In this document: positions 9,106-19,389 of the stretch, in pieces
Layout of the letters: each line of letters starts with the position of its first letter
Position numbering within the stretch: the first letter of the stretch is position 1
From: Inquilinus sp. Marseille-Q2685
GTDB lineage: Bacteria; Pseudomonadota; Alphaproteobacteria; DSM-16000; Inquilinaceae
Assembly (NCBI RefSeq): GCF_916619195.1
Contig: NZ_CAKAKL010000001.1
Span: 992,001-1,056,000 of the forward strand
Direction of reading: 5' to 3'
Length of the DNA: 64,000 bases
Program-made: the position numbers and the translations under genes
The notes under the pieces: model-generated
Database searches by the model: none
The model's input: the letters and a program-made list of their open reading frames with translations, nothing else
Told to the model about the DNA's origin: nothing

Positions 9106-9181
9106 GCCGGATTAGCTCAGTCGGTAGAGCAGCGGTTTTGTAAACCGAAGGTCGCGGGTTCGACCCCTGCATCCGGCACCA
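9106..9181 (+). tRNA. tRNA-Thr (anticodon TGT)
   Basis: A complete 76-base cloverleaf. The seven-base acceptor stem (GCCGGAT/ATCCGGC) is perfectly paired, the D-arm is GCTC/GAGC, and the anticodon loop TTTGTAA carries TGT at positions 34-36. The T-arm has the loop TTCGACC. The discriminator A is followed by an encoded CCA. There is one mismatch at the top of the anticodon stem (27-43, G-A). The anticodon reads threonine ACA codons, and other NCA/NCG readings depend on modification of U34. No neighbouring tRNA or rRNA genes are seen. Confidence 0.96.
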
Positions 9182-9554
9182 TTCCCCCCTTGTCGTGGGC
9201 CAGTCACCCCTGTTCGCCGCGCCCGCCGGGAGCGCCGTGTCACCGTCCCGGGCCGCCGATGGGCGGATCTTCATTCATCATCCCGCTTGCGATCGGTCGA
9301 TATCGATCGCCGATATCCAAAATTATCCTAAGTTAATTTCTGAAAATCTGCTTCTGAAAACCACAGCTATCGCCCTTATACTTGCGAGGTACAGGATCTT
9401 CAACAACATACCTGCCATCGATCCCGGATAATCCGAAACAATGCGGCGCCGAGAGCGGTGACGTTATTGTGACGCGTTCGAATCAGGAATTCGCAGCGGA
9501 TGCTCTGCGCCGGCTGACGATATTCGGGACCTGCAAGCCGCAACGGGGCGTTCG
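9182..9554. other. Intergenic region with AT-rich promoter-like segment
   Basis: Between the tRNA and the Crp/Fnr-type gene there is no convincing gene. Bases 9290-9480 are strikingly AT-rich compared with the surroundings and probably carry the promoter of the regulator. A short GTG-initiated frame at 9195-9431 has no family features and unusual composition, and I do not call it. Confidence 0.6.
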
Positions 9555-10268
9555 TTGGAGAATAGTCTGGGGGCGCGGAATCCGGGTTCGCCTGAGCCGT
9601 CGCGGAATCTGGTCTCGCTGCTGCGCCTCTCCGCCGCCGATCCGCGGCAGACGATGGCCAGGGCCGGCCAGGAGATCTGGCCCGAGGGGCGGCCGAACCC
9701 GCCTGTCATCCACATCACCGCGGGCTGGGCGGCCCGCATCCGGCGACTGCCCGGCGGGGCACGGCAGATCGTCCGCTTCCTGCTGCCGGGCGATATCGCC
9801 GGGCTCCATTCCCAGTTCCTCGGGGCCTCGATCAGCGCGTTGCAGGCCATCACCGACGTGTCGCTGGTGGAGATCCGCCCCGGCCGGCTGCGCGACCAGA
9901 TCCGGCAGATCCCCGAGCTCGGCTACGAGATCGGCCTTCTGGCGGCGCGCGAGAAGCGCGACCTCGAGGACCAGCTGCTGGCCATGGGCCAGGACGGCGG
10001 CCTGGGCAAGGTGGCGTTCCTGCTGACGACGCTGTTCCGGCGGGGCGTGCAGGCCGGGCTGGTGTCCGGCGCCCTCCTGCCCTTCCCCCTGACCCAGCGG
10101 CATGTCGGCGACGCGCTGGGCCTGTCCGTCGTCCATGTCAACCGGATGCTGCGGCAGCTGCAGCGCGAAGGCCTGGTGCGGCTGAAGCGCGGCCGGCTGG
10201 AGATGCTGGACGAGCCGGCGCTGGCCGCGATCGGCCATGTCCCGGACCGCCGGGACGACGCGCCCTGA
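9555..10268 (+). CDS. Crp/Fnr-family transcription regulator, 237 aa
   Basis: The N-terminal half (to about residue 130) is a cyclic-nucleotide-binding-like beta-barrel: it contains HITAGWAARIRRLPGGARQI and the FLLPGDIAGLHSQFLG motif typical of the family. A long dimerisation helix follows. Residues 165-225 form a winged helix with PLTQRHVGDALGLS and VVHVNRMLRQLQREGLV, the recognition helix of Crp proteins. No cysteine cluster of the Fnr iron-sulfur type is present. The track start is TTG 9555. ATG 9654 is an alternative that would remove 33 poorly conserved residues but leave the barrel. It is a single gene behind an AT-rich upstream region, with targets unknown. Confidence 0.85.
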   Translation: MENSLGARNPGSPEPSRNLVSLLRLSAADPRQTMARAGQEIWPEGRPNPPVIHITAGWAARIRRLPGGARQIVRFLLPGDIAGLHSQFLGASISALQAITDVSLVEIRPGRLRDQIRQIPELGYEIGLLAAREKRDLEDQLLAMGQDGGLGKVAFLLTTLFRRGVQAGLVSGALLPFPLTQRHVGDALGLSVVHVNRMLRQLQREGLVRLKRGRLEMLDEPALAAIGHVPDRRDDAP

Positions 10269-10271
10269 GCC

Positions 10272-10748
10272 TCAGGCCGGCCGGGGCGGCGGGCTGCGCC
10301 GCAGCCGGACCACGGCGGCGTCCAGCGCCGACAGGAAGGCGGATTTGTCCTTCCCCGACATCGGCTTGTTGCCGCCGCTGACGGTGCCCATGGCGCGCAG
10401 GTCGGCCATCAGCGCCCGGCTGGCCAGGGCCATGCCGATCGAATCCCTGGTGAAGGGCCGGCCGGTCGGGCCGATCACCGTGGCACCCGCCTTCAGGCAG
10501 CGGTCGGCCAGCGGGATGTCGGCGGTGACGACGATGTCCGCCGGGCCCGCGCGCTCGGCGATCCAGTCGTCGGCCGCGTCGAAGCCGTCGCTCACGATCA
10601 CCAGCCGGATGCGCGGGTCGCGCGGCACCAGCACCCCGCCATTGGTGACAACGAACACCTCGAGCCCGTAGCGCTCGGCGACGCGGTAGATCTCGGCCTT
10701 CACCGGGCAGGCATCGGCGTCGACGAGGATGCGGATCGGGTCGGTCAC
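10272..10748 (-). CDS. YaiI/YqxD (UPF0178, DUF188) family protein, 158 aa
   Basis: The N-terminal motif [11 protein letters not shown] and later [20 protein letters not shown] and [14 protein letters not shown] are the signature stretches of the UPF0178 family. These are small soluble proteins with a PIN/NYN-like fold rich in acidic residues, and no reaction is firmly established. I chose GTG 10748 because it puts the conserved IRILVDAD strand right at the N-terminus, as in the family. An upstream ATG at 10784 would add twelve unlikely residues. It is convergent with the Crp/Fnr gene, with stop codons three bases apart, and divergent from topoisomerase IB. Confidence 0.88.
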   Translation of the reverse strand: MTDPIRILVDADACPVKAEIYRVAERYGLEVFVVTNGGVLVPRDPRIRLVIVSDGFDAADDWIAERAGPADIVVTADIPLADRCLKAGATVIGPTGRPFTRDSIGMALASRALMADLRAMGTVSGGNKPMSGKDKSAFLSALDAAVVRLRRSPPPRPA

Positions 10749-10844
10749 AGGCGGCGGCGCGGTTGCGGTCGGGACCGGAACCATAGCGGCGGCGGCGCCG
10801 TTGGTCCAAGCGCTGTTCCCCGCCGAAGGACCCGCCCACCCCGA

Positions 10845-11924
10845 ATGGCCGACACAGCCGCAGTCCCGGGCGCGCCGCCCAACCCGTCCCCGCCCGAGGA
10901 GGCCAAGGCCCACGGGCTGCGCTACGTCTCCGACACCGATCCGGGGATCCGGCGGCGCCGGTCCGGCAAGGGCTTCGCCTATAGCCTGCCGGACGGGCAG
11001 CCGGTGCGGGACCGGGACACGCTGGCCCGGATCCGCAAGCTGGCCATCCCGCCGGCCTACACCGATGTCTGGATCTGCCTCGACCCGCGCGGCCATCTGC
11101 AGGCCAGCGGGCGCGACCAGCGCGGCCGCAAGCAGTACCGCTACCACCCGCGCTGGAAGGAGGCGCGGGCGGAAACCAAGTACAACCGCATGGTCGCCTT
11201 CGGCCGCGCCCTGCCCCGCATCCGCAAGCAGGTCGACGCCGATCTGGCGCAGCGCGGCCTGACCCGGGCCAAGGTGCTGGCCGCGATCGTCCGCCTGCTG
11301 GAGGCGACGCTGATCCGCATCGGCAACGACGAATACGCCAGGACCAACAAGAGCTTCGGCCTGACCACGCTGCGCAAGCGCCATGTCGACGTCGAAGGCG
11401 GCGCCGTGCGCTTCGAGTTCAAGGCCAAGAGCGGCCGGCTGCACCGCGCCGCCTTCCGCGACCGCCGCATCGCCCGCATCGTCCGGTCCTGCCAGGACCT
11501 GCCCGGCCACCGGCTGTTCCAGTATGTCGACGACGAGGGCGAGCGGCATTCGGTCGGGTCGGACGACGTCAACGAGTATCTGCGCGAGATCTCCGGCCAG
11601 GACTTCACCGCCAAGGATTTCCGGACCTGGGCCGGCACGCTGCTGGCCGCGAAGATCCTGGCCACGGAGTCGGAGCCGGACGCGCCGCCCACCAAGGTCG
11701 CGGTGGTGCGCTGCATCGAGCAGGTGGCGGTGCAGCTGGGCAACACGCCGGCGGTGTGCCGAGCCTGCTACGTCCACCCGGGCGTGGTCGGCGCCTTCCT
11801 CGACGGCGATCTGGCGGCGACCCTGCGCTGGCCGCCCGGCGACGATCCGGACGGCCGCCGCGGCGAGGCCGCGCTGCTGCGCTTCCTGAAGCGGCTGGAG
11901 GCCGCGCCGGCCGGCCGCGCATGA
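10845..11924 (+). CDS. DNA topoisomerase IB (poxvirus/bacterial type), 359 aa
   Basis: It relaxes supercoiled DNA by a single-strand break through a 3'-phosphotyrosine. The family pattern is clear: N-terminal domain with [10 protein letters not shown] and [17 protein letters not shown], then QYRYHPRW, the catalytic region [29 protein letters not shown] and the nucleophile in [10 protein letters not shown] (Tyr309). Length matches bacterial type IB enzymes (about 330-370). The start is ATG 10845; a longer upstream frame is not likely. It is divergent from the YaiI-like gene and stands alone, followed by a long leader for the next operon. Confidence 0.93.
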   Translation: MADTAAVPGAPPNPSPPEEAKAHGLRYVSDTDPGIRRRRSGKGFAYSLPDGQPVRDRDTLARIRKLAIPPAYTDVWICLDPRGHLQASGRDQRGRKQYRYHPRWKEARAETKYNRMVAFGRALPRIRKQVDADLAQRGLTRAKVLAAIVRLLEATLIRIGNDEYARTNKSFGLTTLRKRHVDVEGGAVRFEFKAKSGRLHRAAFRDRRIARIVRSCQDLPGHRLFQYVDDEGERHSVGSDDVNEYLREISGQDFTAKDFRTWAGTLLAAKILATESEPDAPPTKVAVVRCIEQVAVQLGNTPAVCRACYVHPGVVGAFLDGDLAATLRWPPGDDPDGRRGEAALLRFLKRLEAAPAGRA

Positions 11925-11959
11925 CCCCTTCCTTACAAATCGTACAGGACCGGAAAACG

Positions 11960-12315
11960 GCTTGACCGTTTCGCTCCGCGGAGCGATATCGCCCTCGTCG
12001 GGACAAGCTCCCCGACGCAACCAAGGACCCACCGCTCCGATGAGCACGCCCAGTCGACCTAGCGCGACCTTGCCGGCGCCGACGCAGCGAGCCTGACCCC
12101 CGGGGTCCGGTTCACCCCGTCGCGCGGCCGGGCCGCGCCGGTGCGAGGTGAACCATGAAGCACCAGTCTTTCAACCATCGTCCGTCCTATCGGCGCGCCA
12201 CCCTGGAGGGTGACGACCGAAGGCAAGGCTGACGCCGGCACTCCGCCGGCCGTTCCGCACCGCGCGTCCCAACGACGCGCGGCGACCGCGACTGCCTGCC
12301 TTCCGGACGGACATC
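11960..12315 (+). promoter_or_regulatory. Structured 5' leader of the double-permease ABC operon (candidate cis-acting RNA)
   Basis: This non-coding stretch holds an unusual series of inverted repeats. CGGAGCG (11979-11985) pairs with CGCTCCG (12033-12039) and encloses CGTCGGG/CCCGACG (11996-12002, 12011-12017). GGTTCACC (12109-12116) pairs with GGTGAACC (12147-12154) and encloses GCGCGGC/GCCGCGC. A nine-base stem CCGCGCGTC/GACGCGCGG (12260-12282) lies 33 bases before the permease start. The GGTGAACC arm contains the Shine-Dalgarno sequence of a 25-codon ORF at 12155, so folding could hide it. I compared it by eye with yybP-ykoY and ykkC-type riboswitches and did not find their conserved cores. 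Confidence 0.5.
12155..12232 (+). CDS. Putative leader peptide, 25 aa
   Basis: An ATG preceded by GAGGTGAACC, a good ribosome-binding site, opens a 25-codon frame ending in TGA at 12230-12232. The peptide starts [12 protein letters not shown] and is rich in Arg/His with no membrane segment. Its ribosome-binding site lies in one arm of the hairpin 12109-12154, and the last hairpin of the leader follows its stop. This arrangement is what one expects of a regulatory upstream ORF, but there is no amino-acid run pointing to a signal. It could be a chance frame. Confidence 0.35.
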   Translation: MKHQSFNHRPSYRRATLEGDDRRQG

Positions 12316-14058
12316 ATGGCCTTTCACACTCCCGCCCTCACGGCGGAGCGTCCCCGCGCCTTGCCCAATCTCTGGGACCTGGTGGCGTTCTCTCTCGTCT
12401 TCGGCGCCATCGTGCTGGTCGCCCATGGCGGCCGCGCCACCCTGGCGCCGCTGGCCGGCCTCGAGCAGACGCCGATCTCGCTCGACCCGCTGGCCCTGCC
12501 CGACTACGCGCTGCGCACCACCCTGCGCATGCTGGCGGCGATCGTCGCCTCGCTGGTCTTCACCTTCGTCTACGCCACCGCCGCGGCCAAGAGCCGGCGG
12601 GCGGAGATGGTGCTGATCCCGCTGCTCGACATCCTGCAGTCGGTGCCGGTGCTGGGCTTCCTGTCCTTCACCGTGGTCGGCTTCATGGCCCTGTTCCCGG
12701 GCCAGGTGCTGGGCGTCGAATGTGCCGCGGTGTTCGCCATCTTCACCTCCCAGGCCTGGAACATGACCTTCAGCTTCTACCAATCGCTGAAGACCGTGCC
12801 GCGCGACCTGGACGAGGCCAGCCGCAGCTTCCGCCTTTCGTCCTGGCAGCGCTTCTGGCGGCTGGAGGTGCCCTTCGCCATGCCCGGTCTGGTGTGGAAC
12901 ACCATGATGTCGATGTCGGGCGGCTGGTTCTTCGTGGTGGCGTCGGAGGCGATCTCGGTCGGCGACACCACCATCACCCTGCCCGGCGTCGGCTCCTACG
13001 TCGCCCGGGCGATCGACCAGCGCGACCTGGCCGCCGTCGGCTGGGCCGTGCTGGTGATGGGGGCGGTGATTCTGGCCTATGACCAGCTGCTGTTCCGGCC
13101 GCTGGTGGCCTGGGCCGAGAAGTTCCGGTTCGAGCAGTCGGCCGGCACCAGCGCCCCCCGCTCCTGGCTGCTGACCCTGGTGCAGCGCACCCGGCTGTTC
13201 CAGCTGGCGCTGTCGCCGGTCGGCGTCCTGGTGCGCACCGTGTCGCGCCGACGCTTCGCTTTCATCCCGGCCGGGACCGTCGACGACGGCATGGTCGCCC
13301 GCATCTGGTCCAGCCGCTGGGCCGACTGGGGGTTCTTCGCCCTGCTGGCGGCGGCGATCGCCTATGCCCTGTGGCAAATCATCGGCTTCGTCGCGACGGA
13401 GCTGAGCTGGGGCGATGCCGGCGAGGTGCTGCTGCTCGGCGTCTACACCCTGATCCGGGTGGTGGTGCTGATCGCGCTGGCGACGCTGGTCTGGGTGCCG
13501 GTCGGCGTCTGGGTCGGCCTGCGCCCTCGCGTCGCCGAGCGGGTGCAGCCGCTGGCCCAGTTCCTGGCCGCCTTCCCGGCCAACATCGCCTTCCCCTTCG
13601 CGGTGGTGGCGATCGTCCGGCTGGGCCTGGACCCGGATGTCTGGCTGGCGCCGCTGATGGTGCTGGGCACCCAGTGGTACATCCTGTTCAACGTCATCGC
13701 CGGCGCCAGCGCCTTCCCGACCGACCTGAGGGAGGCGGCGGCCAGCTTCCGCATCGGCGGCTGGAACTGGTGGCGCAAGGTCATCCTGCCCGGGATCTTC
13801 CCCTACTACGTCACCGGGGCGATCACCGCCTCGGGCGGGTCCTGGAACGCCAGCATCGTCGCCGAGGTGGCGAGCTGGGGCGACACCACCCTGACCGCCC
13901 ACGGCCTCGGCGCCTACATCGCCCAGGCCACCAGCGCCGGCGACTATCCGCGCATCGTGCTCGGCATCGCCGTGATGTCGGTCTTCGTCACCCTGTTCAA
14001 CCGGCTGCTGTGGCGGCCGCTCTTCACCTACGCCGCCCGCCGGCTGCGCCTCGACTGA
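12316..14058 (+). CDS. ABC transporter permease with two fused BPD domains (NitT/TauT-like), 580 aa
   Basis: Inner-membrane permease in which two complete binding-protein-dependent permease domains are fused in one chain. The EAA-type loops are DEASRSFRLSSWQRFWRLEV in the first half (about residue 170) and REAAASFRIGGWNWWRKVI in the second (about 475), each followed by a G-rich strand. Each half has about six hydrophobic helices. The GDTTITLPG/GDTTLTAHG pairs in equivalent places show that the halves arose by duplication. It is followed 11 bases later by its ATPase. No binding protein is encoded next to it, which is common for this AAA-associated subgroup. Substrate is unknown; such systems are often annotated as nitrate/sulfonate importers without proof. 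Confidence 0.88.
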   Translation: MAFHTPALTAERPRALPNLWDLVAFSLVFGAIVLVAHGGRATLAPLAGLEQTPISLDPLALPDYALRTTLRMLAAIVASLVFTFVYATAAAKSRRAEMVLIPLLDILQSVPVLGFLSFTVVGFMALFPGQVLGVECAAVFAIFTSQAWNMTFSFYQSLKTVPRDLDEASRSFRLSSWQRFWRLEVPFAMPGLVWNTMMSMSGGWFFVVASEAISVGDTTITLPGVGSYVARAIDQRDLAAVGWAVLVMGAVILAYDQLLFRPLVAWAEKFRFEQSAGTSAPRSWLLTLVQRTRLFQLALSPVGVLVRTVSRRRFAFIPAGTVDDGMVARIWSSRWADWGFFALLAAAIAYALWQIIGFVATELSWGDAGEVLLLGVYTLIRVVVLIALATLVWVPVGVWVGLRPRVAERVQPLAQFLAAFPANIAFPFAVVAIVRLGLDPDVWLAPLMVLGTQWYILFNVIAGASAFPTDLREAAASFRIGGWNWWRKVILPGIFPYYVTGAITASGGSWNASIVAEVASWGDTTLTAHGLGAYIAQATSAGDYPRIVLGIAVMSVFVTLFNRLLWRPLFTYAARRLRLD

Positions 14059-14069
14059 GGGCCACGACC

Positions 14070-15413
14070 ATGTACCAGACCATTGCCCACGCCCCGACCA
14101 CCTCGGTCGCCAACGACAACCCCGTCCTGATCGACATCGCCGGCGTCCGCCAGGCCTATCACAAGGGCGACAGCGCCGACCTGCTGGTGCTGGACGACGT
14201 CTCTCTGACCATCCGCGAGGGCGAGATCGTCGGGCTGCTCGGCCGCTCCGGTTCCGGCAAGTCCTCGCTGCTGCGGATCATCGCCGGCCTGGTGCCACCC
14301 AGCGCCGGCAAGGTCAGCTGGTGCGGCCGGCCGGTCGAAGGTCCGTCCGAGGGCCTGTCGATGGTGTTCCAGAGCTTCGCCCTGTTCCCCTGGCTGACCG
14401 TGCTGCAGAACGTCGAGATCGGGCTGGAGGCCCAGGGCATCCCGGCCACCGAGCGGCGGCGCCGGGCGCTGGAGGCGATCGACCTGATCGGCCTGGACGG
14501 GTTCGAGAGCGCCTATCCGAAGGAGCTGTCGGGCGGCATGCGCCAGCGCGTCGGCTTCGCCCGCGCCCTGGTCGTGCATCCCCGTCTGATGCTGATGGAC
14601 GAGCCGTTCTCGGCGCTGGACGTGCTGACGGCGGAGACGCTGCGCACCGACCTGATCGACCTGTGGATGGAGGGCCGGCTGCCGATCAAGTCGATCCTGA
14701 TGGTGACGCACAACATCGAGGAGGCGATCCTGATGTGCGACCGCGTCCTGATCTTCTCCTCCAACCCCGGCCGGGTGGCGGCGGAGATCCGCATCGACCT
14801 GCCGCATCCGCGCAACCGCCTGGACCCTGAGTTCCGGCGCATGGTCGACGACATCTATGCCCGCATGACCAATCGCGGGCCGGCAGAGAAGGCCGGGCCG
14901 AAGGCGGGATTCCACGGCACCGGCATCGGCATGGAGCTGCCGCATGTCTCGACCAACCTGATGTCGGGCCTGATGGAGGCGCTGGCCGCGCCGCCCTATA
15001 ACGGCCGGGCCGACCTGCCGGACCTGGCGGCAACCCTGCAGATGGAGGCGGACGAGCTGTTCCCGATCGCCGAGACGCTGCAGTTGCTGCGCTTCGCCGA
15101 TCTGGCCGACGGCGACATCCACCTGACCGAGCAGGGCCGGCTGTTCGTGGACTCCGACGTCGACCACCGCAAGCGGCTGTTCGCCGCGCATCTGCTGGCG
15201 CATGTGCCGATCGCGGCTCTGATCCGGCGGGTGCTGGACGAGCGGCCGAGCCATCGCGCCCCGCGGCTGCGCTTCAGCGAGGAGCTGGAGGATTTCATGT
15301 CCGAGGACCGAGCGGAGGAGACGCTGCGCGCCGCCATCTCCTGGGGCCGCTACGCCGAGCTCTTCGCGTATGACGGCGAAAGCGGCCAGTTCAGCCTGGA
15401 GGATCCGGTGTAA
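14070..15413 (+). CDS. ABC transporter ATPase with C-terminal AAA-associated domain, 447 aa
   Basis: The N-terminal 250 residues are a NitT/TauT-type ABC ATPase: Walker A GRSGSGKS (58-65), Q-loop FQSFALFPW, signature LSGGMRQR (from 153), Walker B LMLMDEP (D177, E178) and the H-loop MVTHN. The C-terminal 150 residues (from MELPHVSTNLMSGLMEAL to the end) match the AAA-associated domain PF09821 and probably sense or regulate. The start at ATG 14070 leaves 11 bases after the permease stop; the frame stays open much further upstream but that is shadow of the permease gene. It energises the fused permease encoded before it. Confidence 0.9.
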   Translation: MYQTIAHAPTTSVANDNPVLIDIAGVRQAYHKGDSADLLVLDDVSLTIREGEIVGLLGRSGSGKSSLLRIIAGLVPPSAGKVSWCGRPVEGPSEGLSMVFQSFALFPWLTVLQNVEIGLEAQGIPATERRRRALEAIDLIGLDGFESAYPKELSGGMRQRVGFARALVVHPRLMLMDEPFSALDVLTAETLRTDLIDLWMEGRLPIKSILMVTHNIEEAILMCDRVLIFSSNPGRVAAEIRIDLPHPRNRLDPEFRRMVDDIYARMTNRGPAEKAGPKAGFHGTGIGMELPHVSTNLMSGLMEALAAPPYNGRADLPDLAATLQMEADELFPIAETLQLLRFADLADGDIHLTEQGRLFVDSDVDHRKRLFAAHLLAHVPIAALIRRVLDERPSHRAPRLRFSEELEDFMSEDRAEETLRAAISWGRYAELFAYDGESGQFSLEDPV

Positions 15414-15434
15414 GGGCACCGGCCGTCCAGGATC

Positions 15435-15516
15435 CGTAGGTTGGGTTCGCCATGGCGAACCCAACACCGGCTCGGGCGGTTGAATGTTGGGTTCGCATTC
15501 GCGAACCCAACCTACG
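15435..15516. repeat. Intergenic palindromic repeat, family A copy 1
   Basis: An 82-base element whose ends are inverted copies: CGTAGGTTGGGTTCG at the left, CGAACCCAACCTACG at the right, with two internal smaller palindromes around GTTGGGTTCGC/GCGAACCCAAC. The same structure occurs at 22496-22577 and, degenerated, at 50137-50227. Here it sits between convergent genes. Confidence 0.85.
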
Positions 15517-15520
15517 TCTC

Positions 15521-16732
15521 CTATCGCGGGAACCGCAGCAGCGATTCCAGACCCTTCCGTCCCCGGGCCAGCAGGCGGTCGCGGGCGTCGCCCTGGGGCG
15601 GGTCGCCGGCGGCGCCGCGCAGCACCGCCAGCAGCCGCTCCAGCACGACCTGCGCCTCGCCGTCATGCTGGTTGCAGGGGTCGAGGTAGAAATAGCCGTG
15701 CTCGACCTCGTGGTCGCGCACGATCACCGGCGGGTCGCCGGCCGCCAGCCGGTCGGCCACGTCCCAGGCAGCCAGCCCCGCCTTGGCGGGGTCGATCGTG
15801 ACCCGCAGCCGGTCCAGCGGGTTGTCGGTCGGGTCCGGCTCGACCACTGCGGTCACGCCGGGCAGCCCGGCCAGGCCCTCGCGCCACAGCTTCAGATGGC
15901 CGTCCTCGCGCGCCCGCGCCGCGGCGTGGTCGCGCGTCTCCCAGGCGCCGAGCGCGGCGATGGTGCCGACCACGCCCTCCTTGCCGACCTTCATGCCGCG
16001 GCCGATGCCGCGGTTCTGCAGGAAGGCGGCGCGCACCAGATCCTCGCGCCCGGCGACGATGCCGGCGGTCGGCCCGCCGAGGAATTTGTGCGCGCTGTAG
16101 ATCGCCAGGTCCGCGCCCCGGGCCAGGAAGCCGGTCAGGTCGTATTCCGAGGCGGCGTCGACGATCACCGGCACGCCCTTGGCACGGCAGATCTCGGCGA
16201 ACTCCTCGAGCGGGATCTGGCCGTATTGCACGACATGATGCGAGACGACGTAGAGCGCCGCGGCCGTGCGCTCGGTGATCGCCCCGTCCAGCTGGTAGCC
16301 CGCGGCCGAGGTGGCGGTGCCGACCGGCACCACCCTGGCGCCGGCCAGCCGCACCGCCTGGTCGACCGGGGCGCCGTAGCTGACCATGTGGCCAACCTGC
16401 AGCAGCACCTCGGTCCTCGGCAGGCCGGTGGTGTCCGGCAGCCGCTCGATCGCCAGCAGGTCGTCGCCGGTCATGGCGCCGGCCACGGCCAGGCTGATCC
16501 CGGCCGAGGCCGAGGCGGTCACGAAGCCGGCCTCGGCGGCGCAGGACTTGGCGATCCGGGCGCTGGCCTTGCGCTGCAGGTCGGTGATCTCGACGAATTG
16601 CGGCAGGATCTCGGATACGGCCTGCACCGCCTCCGGCACCACGATCGAGGCGCCCAGCGAGGTCATGGTGCCTGAGACGTTGATCACCGGGCGCAGGCCC
16701 AGGCGGCGGCGGATATCCTCGTTCGACTTCAT
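15521..16732 (-). CDS. SelA-like PLP-dependent enzyme (DgaE-type ammonia-lyase/transferase family), 403 aa
   Basis: Fold-type I PLP enzyme of the SelA-related family, which includes D-glucosaminate-6-phosphate ammonia-lyase (DgaE). The PLP lysine is K216 in [13 protein letters not shown] and the cofactor aspartate is D192 in VIVDAASE. The N-terminus begins [21 protein letters not shown] as in the family. It is too short and in the wrong context for selenocysteine synthesis, with no selB or selC seen. It is the last gene of the nine-gene operon, with RidA upstream. Together they suggest elimination of ammonia from an amino compound, with RidA hydrolysing the enamine/imine. The true substrate is unknown. 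Confidence 0.85.
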   Translation of the reverse strand: MKSNEDIRRRLGLRPVINVSGTMTSLGASIVVPEAVQAVSEILPQFVEITDLQRKASARIAKSCAAEAGFVTASASAGISLAVAGAMTGDDLLAIERLPDTTGLPRTEVLLQVGHMVSYGAPVDQAVRLAGARVVPVGTATSAAGYQLDGAITERTAAALYVVSHHVVQYGQIPLEEFAEICRAKGVPVIVDAASEYDLTGFLARGADLAIYSAHKFLGGPTAGIVAGREDLVRAAFLQNRGIGRGMKVGKEGVVGTIAALGAWETRDHAAARAREDGHLKLWREGLAGLPGVTAVVEPDPTDNPLDRLRVTIDPAKAGLAAWDVADRLAAGDPPVIVRDHEVEHGYFYLDPCNQHDGEAQVVLERLLAVLRGAAGDPPQGDARDRLLARGRKGLESLLRFPR

Positions 16733-16791
16733 GGCTGCACTTCCTCGGACGGGCTGGCGGACGGGATGGGTTCTGGCGCTACTCCCCCGCT

Positions 16792-16867
16792 GTCATTGCC
16801 GGGCTTGACCCGGCAATCCAGAAGATGTCGAGACCCTCTGGATGCCCGGGTCAAGCCCGGGCATGAC
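16792..16867. repeat. Intergenic palindromic repeat, family B copy 1
   Basis: A 76-base inverted repeat starting GTCATTGCCGGGCTTGACCC and ending with the corresponding complement GGGTCAAGCCCGGGCATGAC. It lies between the RidA and SelA-like genes of one operon. A related copy is at 22396-22482. Such elements are scattered through alphaproteobacterial genomes. Confidence 0.85.
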
Positions 16868-16898
16868 AATAGGCGGAACCGGGTCAAGTCCATCGGCA

Positions 16899-17366
16899 TC
16901 ACCGCGCGAATTCGACGACGGCTTCGATCTCGACGGTGATCTGGCGCGGCAGCGATCCCATGCCGACGGCCGATCGGGCGTGGCGGCCGATCTGGGGCCC
17001 GAACACCTCGACGAAGAGGTCGGAGCAGCCGTTGATCACCTCCGGATGATGCTCGAACTCCGGCACCGCATTGACCATGCCGAGCAGCTTGACGATGCCG
17101 GTGACGCGGTTCAGGTCGCCCAACGCCTCCTGCATCACCGCCAGCAGGTTGATACCGGTCAGCCGGGCGTGGCGGTAGGCCGTCTCGCGGTCGACCGTGG
17201 CGCCGACCTTGCCGCGGTGCAGGGTGCCGTCGGCCTCCAATGGTCCCTGCCCCGACAGGAACAGCAGCTGGCCGGAGACCCGGTGGGTCTCGAAATTCGC
17301 GACCGGCGGCGGCGCCTTGGGCAGCGTGATGCCGAGCGCGGCAAGGCGGTCGTAGACGTTGGGCAT
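16899..17366 (-). CDS. RidA family (YjgF/YER057c/UK114) enamine/imine deaminase, 155 aa
   Basis: RidA proteins hydrolyse reactive enamine/imine intermediates released by PLP enzymes. The family features are ETHRVSGQLLFLSGQGP near residue 30, the middle NLLAVMQEALGDLNRV, and the C-terminal HARSAVGMGSLPRQITVEIE, where the arginine of ARSAV is the conserved substrate-carboxylate binder. At 155 residues it belongs to the slightly longer subgroup. It starts two bases after the upstream ATPase gene stops and is separated from the SelA-like gene by a palindromic repeat. The neighbouring PLP enzyme makes a detoxifying partner role likely. Confidence 0.92.
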   Translation of the reverse strand: MPNVYDRLAALGITLPKAPPPVANFETHRVSGQLLFLSGQGPLEADGTLHRGKVGATVDRETAYRHARLTGINLLAVMQEALGDLNRVTGIVKLLGMVNAVPEFEHHPEVINGCSDLFVEVFGPQIGRHARSAVGMGSLPRQITVEIEAVVEFAR

Positions 17367-17368
17367 GG

Positions 17369-18375
17369 TCAGTCCGTCGTTTGGTCGTTCAGTTCGGCAT
17401 CGCGGATGCAGGCGACGAAGCGGCCGGGCTCGCGCTCGGCCAGCGGTGGCACCGCCCGGGCGCAGGCTTCGACCGCCATCGGGCAGCGGGTGCGGAAGAC
17501 GCAGCCAGAGGGCGGCGCGATCGGGCTCGGGATATCGCCCTTCAGGATGATGCGGTCGCGCTTCGCCCGCGGGTCCGGCACCGGCGCGGCCGACAGCAGG
17601 GCCTTGGTGTAGGGGTGGCGCGGCCGGTCGTAGACCAGGCGGGTCGGCCCCTTCTCCATGATCCGGCCGAGATACATCACCACGATCTCGTCGCAGAGAT
17701 AGTCGACCACGGCGAGGTCATGGGCGACGAACAGCAGCGTCAGGCCGAGGTCGCGCTGGATGTCCTGGATCAGGTTCAGCACTTGGGCCTGGACCGAGAC
17801 GTCGAGGGCCGAGACCGGCTCGTCCGCCACGATGAAGTCGGGCTCCACCGCCAGCGCCCGGGCGATGCCGATGCGCTGGCGCTGGCCGCCGGAGAATTCG
17901 TGCGGGAAGCGGCGCTGATGGTCGGCGTTGAGGCCGACGCGCTCCAGGAGTTCGCCGATCCGCTGGCTGCGGCGGCCTTTCGCGAGGCCGTGCGTGTCCA
18001 GCGCCTCGCCCAGGATCTCGGCCACGCTCATGCGCGGGTTGAGGCTGGCATAGGGGTCCTGGAACACGATCTGCATGCGCCGGCGCCAGGCGCGGAACTG
18101 CTTCTCCGGCAGCGCCGTGACGTCGGTGCCGTCGAACAGCACGCGGCCGCCGGTCGGCTCGATCAGCCGCAGCACGGCACGGCCGGTGGTGGTCTTGCCG
18201 GAGCCGGATTCGCCGACCAGCCCGACGATGCTGCCGCGCCGGATCGACAGGCTGACGCCGTCGACCGCGCGGACGACGCGGCCGCCGCCGATCGGGAAAT
18301 GCACCGACAGGTTCTGCACATCGAGCAGCGGCGCGGCGGGATCGGCTTGAGGAGCAATGCGGAGGGCGGCGGCGG

Positions 18376-18379
<4 letters not shown>
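17369..18379 (-). CDS. Peptide-type ABC transporter ATPase (DppF/OppF-like), 336 aa
   Basis: One of the two ATPases driving the DppBC-like permease. Walker A GESGSGKTT (about residue 57), signature FSGGQRQRIGIARALA and Walker B FIVADEPVSALD are all intact. The C-terminal oligo_HPY domain with CVFRTRCPMA marks the oligopeptide/nickel subfamily. It overlaps the DppD-like gene by four bases (ATGA). The order DppB-DppC-amidohydrolase-DppD-DppF places a hydrolase inside the transporter operon. Confidence 0.92.

Positions 18380-19385
<1,006 letters not shown>

Positions 19386-19389
<4 letters not shown>

Noticed and set aside
9106-9181. tRNA-Thr as integration site of the left-edge cassette
   Set aside because: No integrase and no repeat of the tRNA 3' end were noticed in the window.
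8783-9274. Minus-strand frame with SNPRPSVYKTAALPTEL-like peptide
   Set aside because: This is the antisense translation of the tRNA-Thr gene, a well-known false gene.
9195-9431. 78-codon GTG frame after the tRNA
   Set aside because: Composition changes mid-way, no ribosome-binding site, no family; treated as intergenic.
11960-12315. yybP-ykoY or ykkC riboswitch before the ABC operon
   Set aside because: Conserved cores of these riboswitches could not be seen; left as an unclassified structured leader.
15521-16732. Selenocysteine synthase (SelA)
   Set aside because: Shorter, and context is a catabolic operon with RidA and an amidohydrolase; no selB/selC. Called SelA-like only.
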